A stretch of 64,000 nt of DNA from JAFGVL01 sp963663245 (GCA_963663245.1 OY760143.1:806001-870000); one strand, 5' to 3'; shown: positions 25,594 to 34,765, counted from the first letter of the stretch. Numbers and translations are program-made. The notes: a model not told the origin generated them from the sequence alone.

Positions 25594-25675
25594 ACTAAGT
25601 AGTTACATAGATGTAAGTCTTAGTAGTTTAGATACTAAACACGTTAATTTATTGATAGATAGCAATAAATTAACG
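25594..25675 (-). promoter_or_regulatory. Structured rpsI-rpsB intercistronic region, candidate S2 leader
   Basis: Three consecutive inverted repeats: 25594-25624 (outer ACTAAG/CTTAGT enclosing TTACAT/ATGTAA), 25626-25640 (GTTTAG, 3-base loop, CTAAAC), and 25642-25675 (13-bp perfect CGTTAATTTATTG/CAATAAATTAACG), the last covering the rpsI stop codon. No T runs and no TAnnTTTG box are present, so these are RNA structures rather than a terminator or promoter. Autoregulation by S2 or RNA processing is inferred. Confidence 0.5.
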
Positions 25676-26056
25676 CTTGCTGAATTGGAATCTTTTACGA
25701 GCTTTTGGTTGACCAGGTTTTTTACGCTCAACTTGACGTGGGTCACGAGTCATAAATCCTTCTGTTTTTAAAGCTGACTTGTCTTCTGGGTTAATTTTTA
25801 CAAGAGCACGAGCAATTGCTAAACGTAAAGCTTCTGCTTGTCCTTTAAAACCTCCACCATCAAGATTTACTTTAATATCGTATTTGTCAGCAACACCTAA
25901 AGTGTTTAAAGGTTGCTTTACTACATATTGTAAAATTGATGAAGGGAAATATACGCTTAAATCACGTTTGTTAACTGTGATTTTTCCTTTTCCTTCGCTT
26001 AAGAAAATACGAGCAACTGCTGCTTTTCTTCTTCCTAGTGCATTAATTACTTCCAT
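25670..26056 (-). CDS. rpsI: 30S ribosomal protein S9
   Basis: The 128 residues begin MEVINALGRRKAAVARIFL and end in the universal basic tail KKPGQPKARKRFQFSKR that reaches into the ribosomal P site. Start codon lies 1 bp after the rplM stop. Confidence 0.98.
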   Translation of the reverse strand: MEVINALGRRKAAVARIFLSEGKGKITVNKRDLSVYFPSSILQYVVKQPLNTLGVADKYDIKVNLDGGGFKGQAEALRLAIARALVKINPEDKSALKTEGFMTRDPRQVERKKPGQPKARKRFQFSKR

Positions 26057-26057
26057 A

Positions 26058-26513
26058 TTACTTAAGGGCGTTTAAATCAATGTTTTTAGGTTTTTGAGCT
26101 TCCATATTGTGCTCAGAACCTTCAAAAACATATAGGTTTCCTAATAATTTTGCTCCAAGACGATTTTTTGGAAGCATACCTTTTACAACTTTTTTCACTA
26201 ATCTTTCAGGACTTTTTTCTAATAAATCTGCTGGAGTGAATTCTCTTTGTCCACCTGGATAACCAGTGTGTCTACGATAAATTCGATCAGACCATTTTTT
26301 TCCTGTTAGTTGGACTTTCTCTGCATTGATGATGATAACATTGTCACCACAATCAACATGAGGGGTAAAACTTGGCTTGTATTTACCTCTTAATAATTTT
26401 GCTACCTTAGAACCCATACGACCTAGTACAGCATCTGTAGCATCAACAACAACCCATTCTTTTTGAACGGTAGCCTTATTGGCTGAAATTGTTTTATAAC
26501 TTAATGTATTCAC
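26058..26513 (-). CDS. rplM: 50S ribosomal protein L13
   Basis: Large-subunit protein L13 (151 residues) with WVVVDATDAVLGRMGSKVAKLLRGK (split), HVDCGDNVIIINAEKV, and RHTGYPGG...MLPKNRLG. The start is a GTG at 26511-26513, the only codon that yields the family N-terminus NTLSYKTISANKA; a GTG start on such a highly expressed gene is notable. First gene of the operon, with a consensus promoter and structured leader. Confidence 0.97.
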   Translation of the reverse strand: MNTLSYKTISANKATVQKEWVVVDATDAVLGRMGSKVAKLLRGKYKPSFTPHVDCGDNVIIINAEKVQLTGKKWSDRIYRRHTGYPGGQREFTPADLLEKSPERLVKKVVKGMLPKNRLGAKLLGNLYVFEGSEHNMEAQKPKNIDLNALK

Positions 26514-26518
26514 TATAA

Positions 26519-26640
26519 TTATTTTTTATTAGTTTTAGTAAAATTAGTTTTTCATTTTTCTCTTTTCCCTTTTGTGTAGGCTATTACACGGATGAAAAAA
26601 ATATTAAAACGAATAAACTTTATTACTGGATAATAAAACG
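26519..26640 (-). promoter_or_regulatory. rplM 5' leader with two hairpins, candidate L13 autoregulatory element
   Basis: Between the promoter and the GTG start lie about 125 nt with hairpin TTTATTA/TAATAAA (26619-26637, 5-base loop) at the transcript 5' end and hairpin GTGTA/TACAC (26574-26589, 6-base loop) in the middle. L13 leaders are known in Firmicutes; a similar role here is inferred. Confidence 0.45.
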
Positions 26641-26645
26641 GACTG

Positions 26646-26675
26646 CAAAAATACTTCTATTTTTTGAAACACAAA
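26646..26675 (-). promoter_or_regulatory. Promoter of the rplM-rpsI-rpsB-tsf operon
   Basis: On the minus strand TTTG (26672-26675), an 18-bp spacer and TATTTTTG (26646-26653) match the Bacteroidota -33/-7 consensus fully. This is the best promoter in the window. Confidence 0.75.
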
Positions 26676-26730
26676 ATTATTAAGCCCTTTTAATCAATAA
26701 TTTTTTAAAATAATGTGTTAATTAATCTCC

Positions 26731-26908
26731 CTAACCAAAGACACTAAATTTTCTTAAACTATGAGCAGCTGTTGAAAGAGCTTGTATACTATATTTATGA
26801 CATGTTTGAATGAGTTGATAATTTTCCTTTCTCTATTTCTTGAACAACTTGTAACTTAAAAGACATACTGTAGTCTTTTGGAGCTGCGCTTTACATACAT
26901 TTTTTCAT
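26731..26908 (-). pseudogene. Decayed IS3-family transposase orfA remnant
   Basis: Read on the minus strand from the ATG at 26908, the DNA encodes KDYSMSFKLQVVQEIEKGKLST, split by stops and at least one frameshift, then HKYSIQALSTAAHSLRKFSVFG in another frame. These match in order the OrfA pattern of IS3-type elements (DYSxxFKLxVVxxIExGxLST...KYGIQxRSTVxxWLRKxG). Only the N-terminal part of orfA is left and no orfB. The sequence TGTCCCGTCCTGAAATAGCG (about 26939-26959 on the minus strand) just upstream may be the old terminal repeat. Confidence 0.7.
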
Positions 26909-26965
26909 GATTTTCTATTTCGATAATTTTTTTGTGTATCGCTATTTCAGGACGGGACACACTTA

Positions 26966-27010
26966 CACATAAAAAAACCAGCCTATTTTTAGGGCTGGCT
27001 TTTTTATGTG
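26966..27010 (-). terminator. Terminator after the PorP/SprF gene
   Basis: Stem CCAGCC/GGCTGG extended by A/T pairs (AAAAAA with TTTTTT after one mismatch) and CACAT/ATGTG, 9-base loop; closes the minus-strand type IX cargo operon. Confidence 0.85.
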
Positions 27011-27019
27011 TTTTGTATA

Positions 27020-27895
27020 TTATCGTAGTTTAATGTTACCAGATAGCATGAGTTCGTGAGTGTTGTTATTTACTCTAGCAGTATTAGTCGTGCTTGCTTC
27101 GTATGCATAGCCTACACGTAGACCTTTCCACTGAAGACCTAGAAGAACACCCATTCCTCCTCCAACACGCCAGCTTAATCCTCCCCAATATATCTTATTT
27201 AGAAAAGCAACGGCATTAATATCAACAACATTGACTAAACCAGCATTCATAAATAGAATAGAAGGAGCAAGTATAATCTCATTTGTTACATCAAAGTTTC
27301 CTCTTGTGTATGCATAATATGCATGTGTAGGAGTTAAACTTGTTGCAGGAGACATATATCCAAGGTGGTTGATAGAAAAACCTGCTAATATTTTTTTTGT
27401 AGAGAATTCTATTCCAAAATCAAAATCTGGATTTATTTTGCTTGCAGCTTCTGGCATCCCAACTTCAGGTTCATATTTGTGACCAGTACCTAAGGAGAAA
27501 TCATTTCCTTTACGTAAAATTCCTCCTGATAGACCAAAAGACATTAAGGCTTTGTCACTTAAATCGAATGCGAAGTTATAGGCAACTTTTGCATTAATTG
27601 TTTTTTTAGCAATTGATGACTGATCGTATGAGAAGACGGCTCCAAAGCCGGAACGCAAGCGTTCGTTAAAACCTTGAATATTTAATATGGTATATGTTGG
27701 AGCTCCATCAAAACCAGCCCACTGCATACGGTTCATGCTAAACACGTTAATACTAGGATCATTTCCTATACCTGCAGGGTTAAAGTTTACACGGGAAAAC
27801 AATTGTGATGACAAAGCAGGTCCTATTTCATCTTGTGCAAAAAGAGAGCTGAAACCAGCAATGGCAAAACACAGTATTATAATTATTTTTTTCAT
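27020..27895 (-). CDS. PorP/SprF-family type IX secretion outer-membrane protein
   Basis: Members of this family are outer-membrane barrels that pair with type B sorting-domain cargo (SprF with SprB in gliding Flavobacteria) and assist its secretion or surface attachment. The 291 residues have a signal peptide (1-20, SSLFAQ), the conserved start LSSQLFSRVNFNPAGIG and MQWAGFDGAP, barrel strands such as SGFGAVFSYDQ and a terminal ELMLSGNIKLR. It is last in an operon whose upstream members include type B cargo, which fits this role. Confidence 0.88.
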   Translation of the reverse strand: MKKIIIILCFAIAGFSSLFAQDEIGPALSSQLFSRVNFNPAGIGNDPSINVFSMNRMQWAGFDGAPTYTILNIQGFNERLRSGFGAVFSYDQSSIAKKTINAKVAYNFAFDLSDKALMSFGLSGGILRKGNDFSLGTGHKYEPEVGMPEAASKINPDFDFGIEFSTKKILAGFSINHLGYMSPATSLTPTHAYYAYTRGNFDVTNEIILAPSILFMNAGLVNVVDINAVAFLNKIYWGGLSWRVGGGMGVLLGLQWKGLRVGYAYEASTTNTARVNNNTHELMLSGNIKLR

Positions 27896-27916
27896 GATTT
27901 AACTACTAGCTATAAT

Positions 27917-29341
27917 TTATTTTGATTCTTGAGAAGCATTTTCTTTGGTGTCTTCTGTTTCATTACTAATCTCATCACTCTTTACTTCAGGTGTTGGCTG
28001 TTCTGCTGGTAGCACTCTAATTTCAACCCTTCTGTTTTGAGCATAATCATCATCTGTTTCTGGATCTTCAATTACCGGCATTGTTTCTCCAAATCCTTTT
28101 GTGATTAGTTTTTCTTTAGGGAAGCCTTCTTTAATTAAAAGTTCTTTTACAAATAGAGCTCTTTTGTTGGATAGCTTCATGTTATACCTATCTGATCCTT
28201 TTTGATCTGTGTGCCCAGCTAGTTCAAATGTTTCTCCAGGGAACTGTTTCATTTCATCTACTAGTTCTTTAAATTGAATAGTGAACTCTTCACTTAAGAT
28301 GTATTTATCAAAATCAAAGTAGAACAATACAAAGTTCCAAGAAAGTTTCTTTACAAAAACAGGGTCTGGTTCTGGAATAGGTGGTATTGGAACTGGGTCT
28401 GGGATAATAGGTTTTTCTGGGGCTTCTCTAAATAAGAAGACATCGTCTCTTCCCATTGGTTTCCTGTTCGATACTAAAAACATATTTTTGCTATTCGCAA
28501 TTAAATTTAAATCGTTTAACCCGCTGTTAAAAGGTTCAGGTAATCTCTCTCCCTTTGTCCATTCGCCATCTATAAATACTGATTTGTAGATGTCTCTACC
28601 ACCTCTCCCAAATGTACAGTAATACAACACGGTATCTCCTAAACAGAATGCGTAATCTTCTTTTGTAGTAGTGTTGATATTTCTACCTAAATTTTGAGGA
28701 AACGACCATGATTTTCCATCTTCTTTTTGATCTATAAACCAGATGTCTGTACTACCAATGTTTCCATTTTTTCTACCTCTAATATTTGCAGTAAAATAGA
28801 TTCTTTTACCATTTTTAGAAATACTTGGATTTTTAAATCCAGTAAGGCCTGTTGGCTTATAGCTCCATCCAGCACTTACCATAAAGTTGCCTGTTTCTCG
28901 CTGTCCTCCAGTACCGTCGATAGTCATTTTTTTTGCAGGCATCCATTTCCCTTTTTCCACTGTAGATTCGTAAAGAGCAAAGTTCCTTTCTAAAGAATTG
29001 TATTTTGAGTAATACATTTTTCCAGCAATACTGTCAAAAGCTACCGTTCCTGAAATTCCCATTGTACTCAATTCTTTTGAGATTTTAGGTTTACCAATAT
29101 CACCATTACCTTTTATAGTCGCTGTAAATGGAACAGGTTTATTATTCTTTCCTTTTGGATCAGGCTTAAGAATAATTATTTGGCTGTTTCTGTATAGTGA
29201 AATGTTATTTTCTTTTGCTGCTGTATTTATCGAAGCAGGGACTAAGTAATAACCTTCCACATATTTTTCATCTAGTGTTTGTGCATTTGATGAAATGAAT
29301 GCTGTTAATGTTAACAGCAAAGTAATTAACTTATTTCTCAT
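27917..29341 (-). CDS. OmpA-family protein with PD40-type propeller repeats
   Basis: The 474-residue product has a signal peptide (1-20), a domain with WD40/PD40-like repeats (about 170-320: SKNGKRIYFTA, STDIWFID, GGRDIYKS, DDVFLF), a Pro-rich linker (EKPIIPDPVPIPPIPEPDP), and a C-terminal OmpA peptidoglycan-binding domain (about 345-450, ELAGHTDQKGSDRYNMKLS, KGFGETMPV). It resembles PorE/SprE-linked OmpA proteins of type IX systems. Located 21 bp upstream of the PorP gene, suggesting a surface complex anchored to peptidoglycan. Confidence 0.88.
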   Translation of the reverse strand: MRNKLITLLLTLTAFISSNAQTLDEKYVEGYYLVPASINTAAKENNISLYRNSQIIILKPDPKGKNNKPVPFTATIKGNGDIGKPKISKELSTMGISGTVAFDSIAGKMYYSKYNSLERNFALYESTVEKGKWMPAKKMTIDGTGGQRETGNFMVSAGWSYKPTGLTGFKNPSISKNGKRIYFTANIRGRKNGNIGSTDIWFIDQKEDGKSWSFPQNLGRNINTTTKEDYAFCLGDTVLYYCTFGRGGRDIYKSVFIDGEWTKGERLPEPFNSGLNDLNLIANSKNMFLVSNRKPMGRDDVFLFREAPEKPIIPDPVPIPPIPEPDPVFVKKLSWNFVLFYFDFDKYILSEEFTIQFKELVDEMKQFPGETFELAGHTDQKGSDRYNMKLSNKRALFVKELLIKEGFPKEKLITKGFGETMPVIEDPETDDDYAQNRRVEIRVLPAEQPTPEVKSDEISNETEDTKENASQESK

Positions 29342-29364
29342 TTTTTATATAGCGCTTTTATTAT

Positions 29365-30978
29365 TTTTATTTTACAACTTCCACAACACCTTTAATGGCT
29401 TTCTTTCCATTGGCTGTATTGTATTCAATTACATAGTAATATACACCAGCATCAGCTGCCTGTCCTTTATAAGTGCCGTCCCAGCCATCATTTTCTTTTT
29501 CAGAGACTACTTGTCCGTAGCGGTTGTATACTACTGTTTTATATCCTGCTTGGAACGATTCAGCCATTTGAGCAGGATCTGCCAGCGCTCTGTTTAGAGT
29601 TCCAGCAGGATATATAATTGTTTTTAAATCAATATTTCCTAGTTGTACTTCTACTATATTGGTAGATGCTTTACATAAACCATCAGTATCAGATACATCA
29701 ACAGAGAAAATTAAGTCTTGCGTATCTTCATTAAACTTAACACCAGAATAGCTACTGGTAGAAGAAACATCAGGTGTCCATTGGTATATATAAGAACCAG
29801 CAATATCTGTTGTTACTTCAAAATCTATTACACCACCAGATAGAGGTAAAAGAATGGTGCCTGTAGAGGCAATACCTTTAATATCATCCGTTCCTTCTAA
29901 TTCAGCAGTAAAAGGAGGGTTGGCAGTTACATTAACAGCAGGTGTTTTTAAGTTTTCACAACCATAATCACCAGCAGAGTTATATATAAATGCTTTTGTT
30001 TCTGTTGCAATATAGCTATGGTGAAGAGAATCTATATTAGGAGTTAAAGGAGCAAATGCACCTCCATCGGTACTAACTTCCCAAGTATTAAGAGAAGGAC
30101 CACTTTGTGTAGCCGTAATTGTGATTGTAGAGTTGCCATCTCCACAAACATGAGTTTCACTAGCGGTAAGTGAGTTGCTTACTTTTGCAGGTATGGTAAC
30201 ATTAATAGTGTCTCTGTATAAACAACCTGCTTCTGCTGATACAATATGTCTTGTAGTAGTGCCAAAATCTTCATCAATTAAAATTGATTGCGTTGTTTCA
30301 CCACTATTGTCCCAACTATATGCCAATGGATTTCCATTGGTATTTGGAGTAGCTGAAGTAAATGAAATCGATGTTCCTTTACAGAGAGTGACATCAGGTT
30401 TTAATTCTCCTCCAATAGGACGAATAACAACATCAATAGTATCGTAGATATAGTAACATTCATAATAAGTAGCTACTACATACGAATTAGAAATTCCATG
30501 ATCATCAGGTAATACGATTGATTGTGTTGTTTCACCCGTATCTTCCCAATAATATTTTACGGGGTTTCCTGCAAAATATGGATCACTTGCTCTATTACTA
30601 GCAATAGTAGCCCCTTTACAAAAAACAAGAGGAGAGGAAGTTCTGTACCCCAATACAGGCGCTACTTTAATTTCTGTTTCAGCTTCATCAATTAATCCAA
30701 CAGAGCCATAGCAATCACTTACCATTTTATGCACAGACATTTTTACTGTATAGTTTTTAGTGTCACTAAAAGTATGTGTAATAGTATCAATAGGACTATT
30801 TCTAGTGATGATGTCACCATCACCAAAATCCCAAACTATTTTGCTATACGAATAGGGTAGTAAGGCTTCAAACAATACTTTTTTCCCTACACAAGGAGTT
30901 GTTGTACTATTAGAGTTTTTTGTAAAATCTCCATCTAAAATAAAATTAGCTTCTGTTGAACGTGCTGCGGAACCTACT
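29365..30978. repeat. 1.6-kb duplicated segment, copy A (direct repeat of 34840-36450)
   Basis: Aligns at an offset of 5475 bp (5472 beyond one codon indel). Identity is complete over about 284 bp at 29365-29648, drops to roughly 80 percent by eye up to about 30125, then rises to near identity to about 30960. It encodes the C-terminal half of the minus-strand adhesin gene. Confidence 0.95.
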
Positions 30979-32459
30979 GAATAGCCGTAACCAGTTTTTT
31001 CACCATCTCCATAAACATAAGCTGTAATACCACCTTTTTCAGGTTCTACATTATTAATAAGAGTATAGCTGTTATTATAAATGCTACGAATAATTGTAGA
31101 GTATTTTCCATCTAGAACTGGGTCCGGATTTGCTATTGTTGTCCAGTTGTAGCCGTTTGCAGCATTCATAAGTGTACCGTTTATGGTCGTTTGTTCACAA
31201 ATGCTTGTTAAGGATGTTATTAAAACTTGGTGTGTTGAAATTCCAAGACCTGAGGCAGGAGAAAAGGTGATTTCATTCAAGTATTGTTCTATAGGAGCAA
31301 CTGTAATCATATTAGGAGCCCCTTGGCGGTCACCTGTTTCTCTCGTTGGAAAAAGAGCTACCTCAACTGGTTTTGATGTAGAGATAAATGCACCTTCTGC
31401 TGGTGTAGAAAGTTTTAATTCATGGTATTCACTTTGGTTTAAAGTAGCTACCTCAATCCCGTTTACAATAACTTTAGTACATGGTTTTGATGCAACAATA
31501 CGAACAACGTCTGGAGACTCAGGAGCTCCCAAGCCTGTTAAAGTTGATACTACCATAAAACTATTTCCCCATAAATGAACGGGAAATAGTTGTTCATATT
31601 CGTAATCGCCATTGGTGTGTTGAGAGTTTTCCCCACTACCATGTTGTGTTCCTGCAAAGACAGCTATTTTTTTGCATTTATTAGTGCCTCCATCATCTTT
31701 TACTTTGATAATAGTTCCAGTTAAATCATTTCTACCTTCATCATTTGTATCACTACTATATGAACGAAGAAGATAAGTTTGTCCTTTGTTTAAGATGATA
31801 TCAAATGTTGGCGTTAAATCTAATCCAGCCTGACCTTCAATTAAACAAGTTGGACTAATTTCAATTACGGTGTTGTCTTCTGTAGCCATAATGAGTGCTT
31901 CTGCTGGCCAATCATAACTCATGTTGTTGTTTCCATCACGAGTTACAACATAATATTCATTCCCAAGTGCATCTATTGGTAAAACATTTGCAGCATCAGA
32001 AGTTTGATCTCCAAGCATTGATGCGTAGATTGATACTTTTACTTCTGTTGACGGATCTCCAGGTTTATAAGCCTCTACTAAATAACCCATGTCTTGAATT
32101 GTGTTTACCTTAGCAGTATAACAGTCAATATGAGGGTAATTGCTAATATCTGAAGGAGAAAAGCTCGCAGGTGCATTATTTTCTTGAGATCCAGATTTTG
32201 GAATGTAAAGTAATTTAATGGGAAGAACTACTCCTGCAATAACATTGTAGGTATTTGTATTTAATGTTTGAGGATTTGTAAGTTTTATAGTAGCATCTTC
32301 AGGCGAAGAAACCAGAAGTGTCATCGTTTTTTCACGGTCATTTCTTGCGCGCATAAAACTAAAGTAGAACTCAGAGCCCTGTGTGCTAGGAGGTGTTTGT
32401 GCGAATGCTTCTCCAATAAAGAGGCAAGTTATAAGAAATAATAAAAATATCTTTTTCAT
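29367..32459 (-). CDS. Type IX-secreted adhesin-like protein (IgGFc-binding-like, PKD, type B sorting domain), copy A
   Basis: A 1030-residue surface protein. After the signal peptide (1-20, GEAFAQ) the N-terminal half (about 24-440) has repeated beta segments (GNEYYVVTRDG, ATEDNTVIEISPT, HLWGNSFMVVS, DVVRIVASKPCTKV) like the IgGFc-binding domain. A PKD domain follows (about 530-600, IVWDFGDGD). Next come two tandem Ig-like modules sharing FCKGxxI/LCKGTSI and GETTQSI, and a terminal type B sorting domain (YKTVVYNRYGQVVSEKENDGWDGTYKG in parts, ending VEVVK). The C-terminal half is nearly the same as that of the paralog at 34842-37832. IgGFc binding is inferred from fold resemblance only. Confidence 0.8.
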   Translation of the reverse strand: MKKIFLLFLITCLFIGEAFAQTPPSTQGSEFYFSFMRARNDREKTMTLLVSSPEDATIKLTNPQTLNTNTYNVIAGVVLPIKLLYIPKSGSQENNAPASFSPSDISNYPHIDCYTAKVNTIQDMGYLVEAYKPGDPSTEVKVSIYASMLGDQTSDAANVLPIDALGNEYYVVTRDGNNNMSYDWPAEALIMATEDNTVIEISPTCLIEGQAGLDLTPTFDIILNKGQTYLLRSYSSDTNDEGRNDLTGTIIKVKDDGGTNKCKKIAVFAGTQHGSGENSQHTNGDYEYEQLFPVHLWGNSFMVVSTLTGLGAPESPDVVRIVASKPCTKVIVNGIEVATLNQSEYHELKLSTPAEGAFISTSKPVEVALFPTRETGDRQGAPNMITVAPIEQYLNEITFSPASGLGISTHQVLITSLTSICEQTTINGTLMNAANGYNWTTIANPDPVLDGKYSTIIRSIYNNSYTLINNVEPEKGGITAYVYGDGEKTGYGYSVGSAARSTEANFILDGDFTKNSNSTTTPCVGKKVLFEALLPYSYSKIVWDFGDGDIITRNSPIDTITHTFSDTKNYTVKMSVHKMVSDCYGSVGLIDEAETEIKVAPVLGYRTSSPLVFCKGATIASNRASDPYFAGNPVKYYWEDTGETTQSIVLPDDHGISNSYVVATYYECYYIYDTIDVVIRPIGGELKPDVTLCKGTSISFTSATPNTNGNPLAYSWDNSGETTQSILIDEDFGTTTRHIVSAEAGCLYRDTINVTIPAKVSNSLTASETHVCGDGNSTITITATQSGPSLNTWEVSTDGGAFAPLTPNIDSLHHSYIATETKAFIYNSAGDYGCENLKTPAVNVTANPPFTAELEGTDDIKGIASTGTILLPLSGGVIDFEVTTDIAGSYIYQWTPDVSSTSSYSGVKFNEDTQDLIFSVDVSDTDGLCKASTNIVEVQLGNIDLKTIIYPAGTLNRALADPAQMAESFQAGYKTVVYNRYGQVVSEKENDGWDGTYKGQAADAGVYYYVIEYNTANGKKAIKGVVEVVK

Positions 32460-32501
32460 AGATCAAGAAATAATCTTTCTAGTTGTGTTTTTTTTGCCTT
32501 A

Positions 32502-34685
32502 TTACTTACACCATTGTGTTTTTTCATCAAGAGCAGGTTGGAGTTCATCACTTAGATATATATAAGGGATGTAAATATCACCAACAGTACTTGTGTTTTT
32601 AATTGTAATAGTAGTAGGCGAGCTACTGTCTATTGTTTGAGAGATGGTGAAACCGTTATTATTATAAGTGCTTACTGTTTTATTTTCGGTTAAAGCATTA
32701 GCCGTATTTGTTATAGAAACAGATCTGCTTTCTCCAGGAGCATAAATAGTTGCTAATACAGACCCTACTTTTGTAGAATTAATTACTAGCTCCTCATTAG
32801 GAGCTAATACATAAGCTCCATATTGTGTGGTTGTTGCTGCTTTGCTGTCAGCAGTAGCATCGTAAGTACCTCCTGTTATAAATGCTGGTTGTGCAAAGGC
32901 AGCACCATCCATTAAAGATGCATAAGGATATACTTTGTTCTCTCCATCGGCTGTTGTGAAAGAAATGTTAGGAGTAGTGGCGTTGTTGCCATAAATATCA
33001 GTTACTGCATTGGCATCTGTTATTAGGGTGTATGGTGATAGACTAGATAAACCACTAAATGGAATTTTCACTGTTGAGCTACCTGAGATGTAAGCTGTTC
33101 CTAATGTCCCTCCTGCGAGGTTAAATGCTCCTGCTCCAAGAATAACATCTTCATCATATTCTAAGGTGATTTCACCAGCCAAAGAAAAGTCAATTTCGCC
33201 ATCTGTTGGGTTAGAATTGGTGAGTGTTGGGCTTGTTGTGTCTTTAGTAACTGTTACTGTATAGGTTTTTGGTGTTCCATCTTCTGCTGTTATTGTAATT
33301 GGAACTGGAGAAGTAAAATCTATATTTGTAAGAGGACTAGGAGATGTAATTGAAGATAATATTGATTCTCTTGTTACTATTGGATCAATAGAATTAATAA
33401 CGGCACTTGCTGCTACAGTAACATCTATTGTTTCTAATGTATGATTAATAACAACTGTCTCAAGTGGAATTGTTGCTCCCATAGAGAATGTTTTTATTCT
33501 GTTTTCTGTGCTTGCAGCAGCTTTTGTTACTGTTACATCGTAAACAACGTCTGTTCCATCTTCTGCTCTAACAGTGAATGGTGTTGCTGGTCCTCCTGCA
33601 GTAAAAGTTTGTGAGCCTGTTGTGATTAATGTTGCTAAATTAGAAACACTAATAATTGGTAAGTGAGGGAAAATTAAATTCATACTATAAGGAACCTCCA
33701 CTGCAATTTCTTTATTTATTTCGTCAATTACTCCTGTAGATCCTAAAAGGGCAAAGGATGTAATCGAATTTGCCGTGCTTGCAGGAACTTTCTCTACTGT
33801 AATAGTGTATGTTTTATTGTCAGAACCATCAGTTAATATATAAGATGGGTTTGGTGTAGTTGAAAAAGTTATTGGATCTAGATCAGTATATGTTGAGGTT
33901 GCATCATAACTTGCCCCAGGACTTAATGTGATTATTGGCGTTTGGGGAATACTAAAGTCAGTAACATATGGAACCGTTACATGTACTGAACCAGCTGTGT
34001 GGTCTATGGCATCTGAATCAAATCCAAAAACATTGTAATTTAGCATTTGGGGGCCTTTTTCTAACCATGCATACATAGTAAAAATGTTTAGTGTTTGGTT
34101 AGAACCAACATCATCACTACCAGCGCCAATTGAATAAGTGCCATCACCATTGTCTAATACATCTTTAGCTTTTTTACCATAAATGCGTATAGATTTAATT
34201 TTTAATCCTGCAGGAAACATCAACTCTTTATGCGCATCTGCACACGTACCTCCATATCCGACAACAGGGAATTCTGCAACTTTATATGCTTTAGATAAAT
34301 CAAATGTAGATGAAGTAGAACCCCAAATTTGATGGGAACCAGAAATATTTTCACTATTTCCAACGATATCAAGCATAACATGAGAGAATACAGCCGTGTT
34401 AGCAGCAGGGATACTCATTTCAGCGAGGTAACTATCAGAACTCAATGATAGTGCGTTTGTTTTTGTCCCTTTGTTGCATGGAGTTTTATTTTGAATTTCA
34501 GCACCACCAGAAGAAACTAAAACTTCATTAGTCATTCCTGAATTGTATGTTTTATTCCAGTCTGCGTTTGCTAGAGAACTTCCTGTTGGTAAAATGATAT
34601 CTGCATCTGCAATGTCGAATTGAGAATACATATTGCCTGAAAATAAGGTAAATGCTATAACTAGGGATAAGATTATCTTTTTCAT
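32502..34685 (-). CDS. Secreted repeat protein between the two adhesin genes
   Basis: The 727 residues start with a signal peptide (1-21, GNMYSQ). A non-repetitive domain (about 25-212) is followed by three tandem modules of 85-90 residues (214-303, 307-392, 397-483), each ending in a xxYxVTVxK strand and resembling DUF5018-type cadherin-like modules. Next is an SbsA-like Ig domain (about 485-578, PTDGEIDFSLAGEITLEYDEDV in parts) and a C-terminal beta domain ending in WCK. It lacks a recognisable type A or B sorting domain, so its route to the surface is unclear. Probably co-transcribed with copy A (42-bp gap). Confidence 0.75.
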   Translation of the reverse strand: MKKIILSLVIAFTLFSGNMYSQFDIADADIILPTGSSLANADWNKTYNSGMTNEVLVSSGGAEIQNKTPCNKGTKTNALSLSSDSYLAEMSIPAANTAVFSHVMLDIVGNSENISGSHQIWGSTSSTFDLSKAYKVAEFPVVGYGGTCADAHKELMFPAGLKIKSIRIYGKKAKDVLDNGDGTYSIGAGSDDVGSNQTLNIFTMYAWLEKGPQMLNYNVFGFDSDAIDHTAGSVHVTVPYVTDFSIPQTPIITLSPGASYDATSTYTDLDPITFSTTPNPSYILTDGSDNKTYTITVEKVPASTANSITSFALLGSTGVIDEINKEIAVEVPYSMNLIFPHLPIISVSNLATLITTGSQTFTAGGPATPFTVRAEDGTDVVYDVTVTKAAASTENRIKTFSMGATIPLETVVINHTLETIDVTVAASAVINSIDPIVTRESILSSITSPSPLTNIDFTSPVPITITAEDGTPKTYTVTVTKDTTSPTLTNSNPTDGEIDFSLAGEITLEYDEDVILGAGAFNLAGGTLGTAYISGSSTVKIPFSGLSSLSPYTLITDANAVTDIYGNNATTPNISFTTADGENKVYPYASLMDGAAFAQPAFITGGTYDATADSKAATTTQYGAYVLAPNEELVINSTKVGSVLATIYAPGESRSVSITNTANALTENKTVSTYNNNGFTISQTIDSSSPTTITIKNTSTVGDIYIPYIYLSDELQPALDEKTQWCK
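33237..34046 (-). repeat. Three tandem coding modules in the secreted repeat protein
   Basis: Protein-level repeats of about 85-90 residues that share a start I(T/K)xF and an end TxTYxVTVxK(A/D). DNA identity between the modules is low, so they are old duplications. Confidence 0.65.
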
Positions 34686-34765
34686 AATTAATATTTATGA
34701 TATTAAGGTTTTATATTTTTAAATTAGGACTTCTATAAAGTAGAAATGCGATTTTTAAAAACGTA

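Noticed and set aside
30175..30447. 90-codon plus-strand ORF repeated exactly at 35647-35919
   Set aside because: Antisense shadow inside the duplicated adhesin segment; the identity follows from the DNA repeat.
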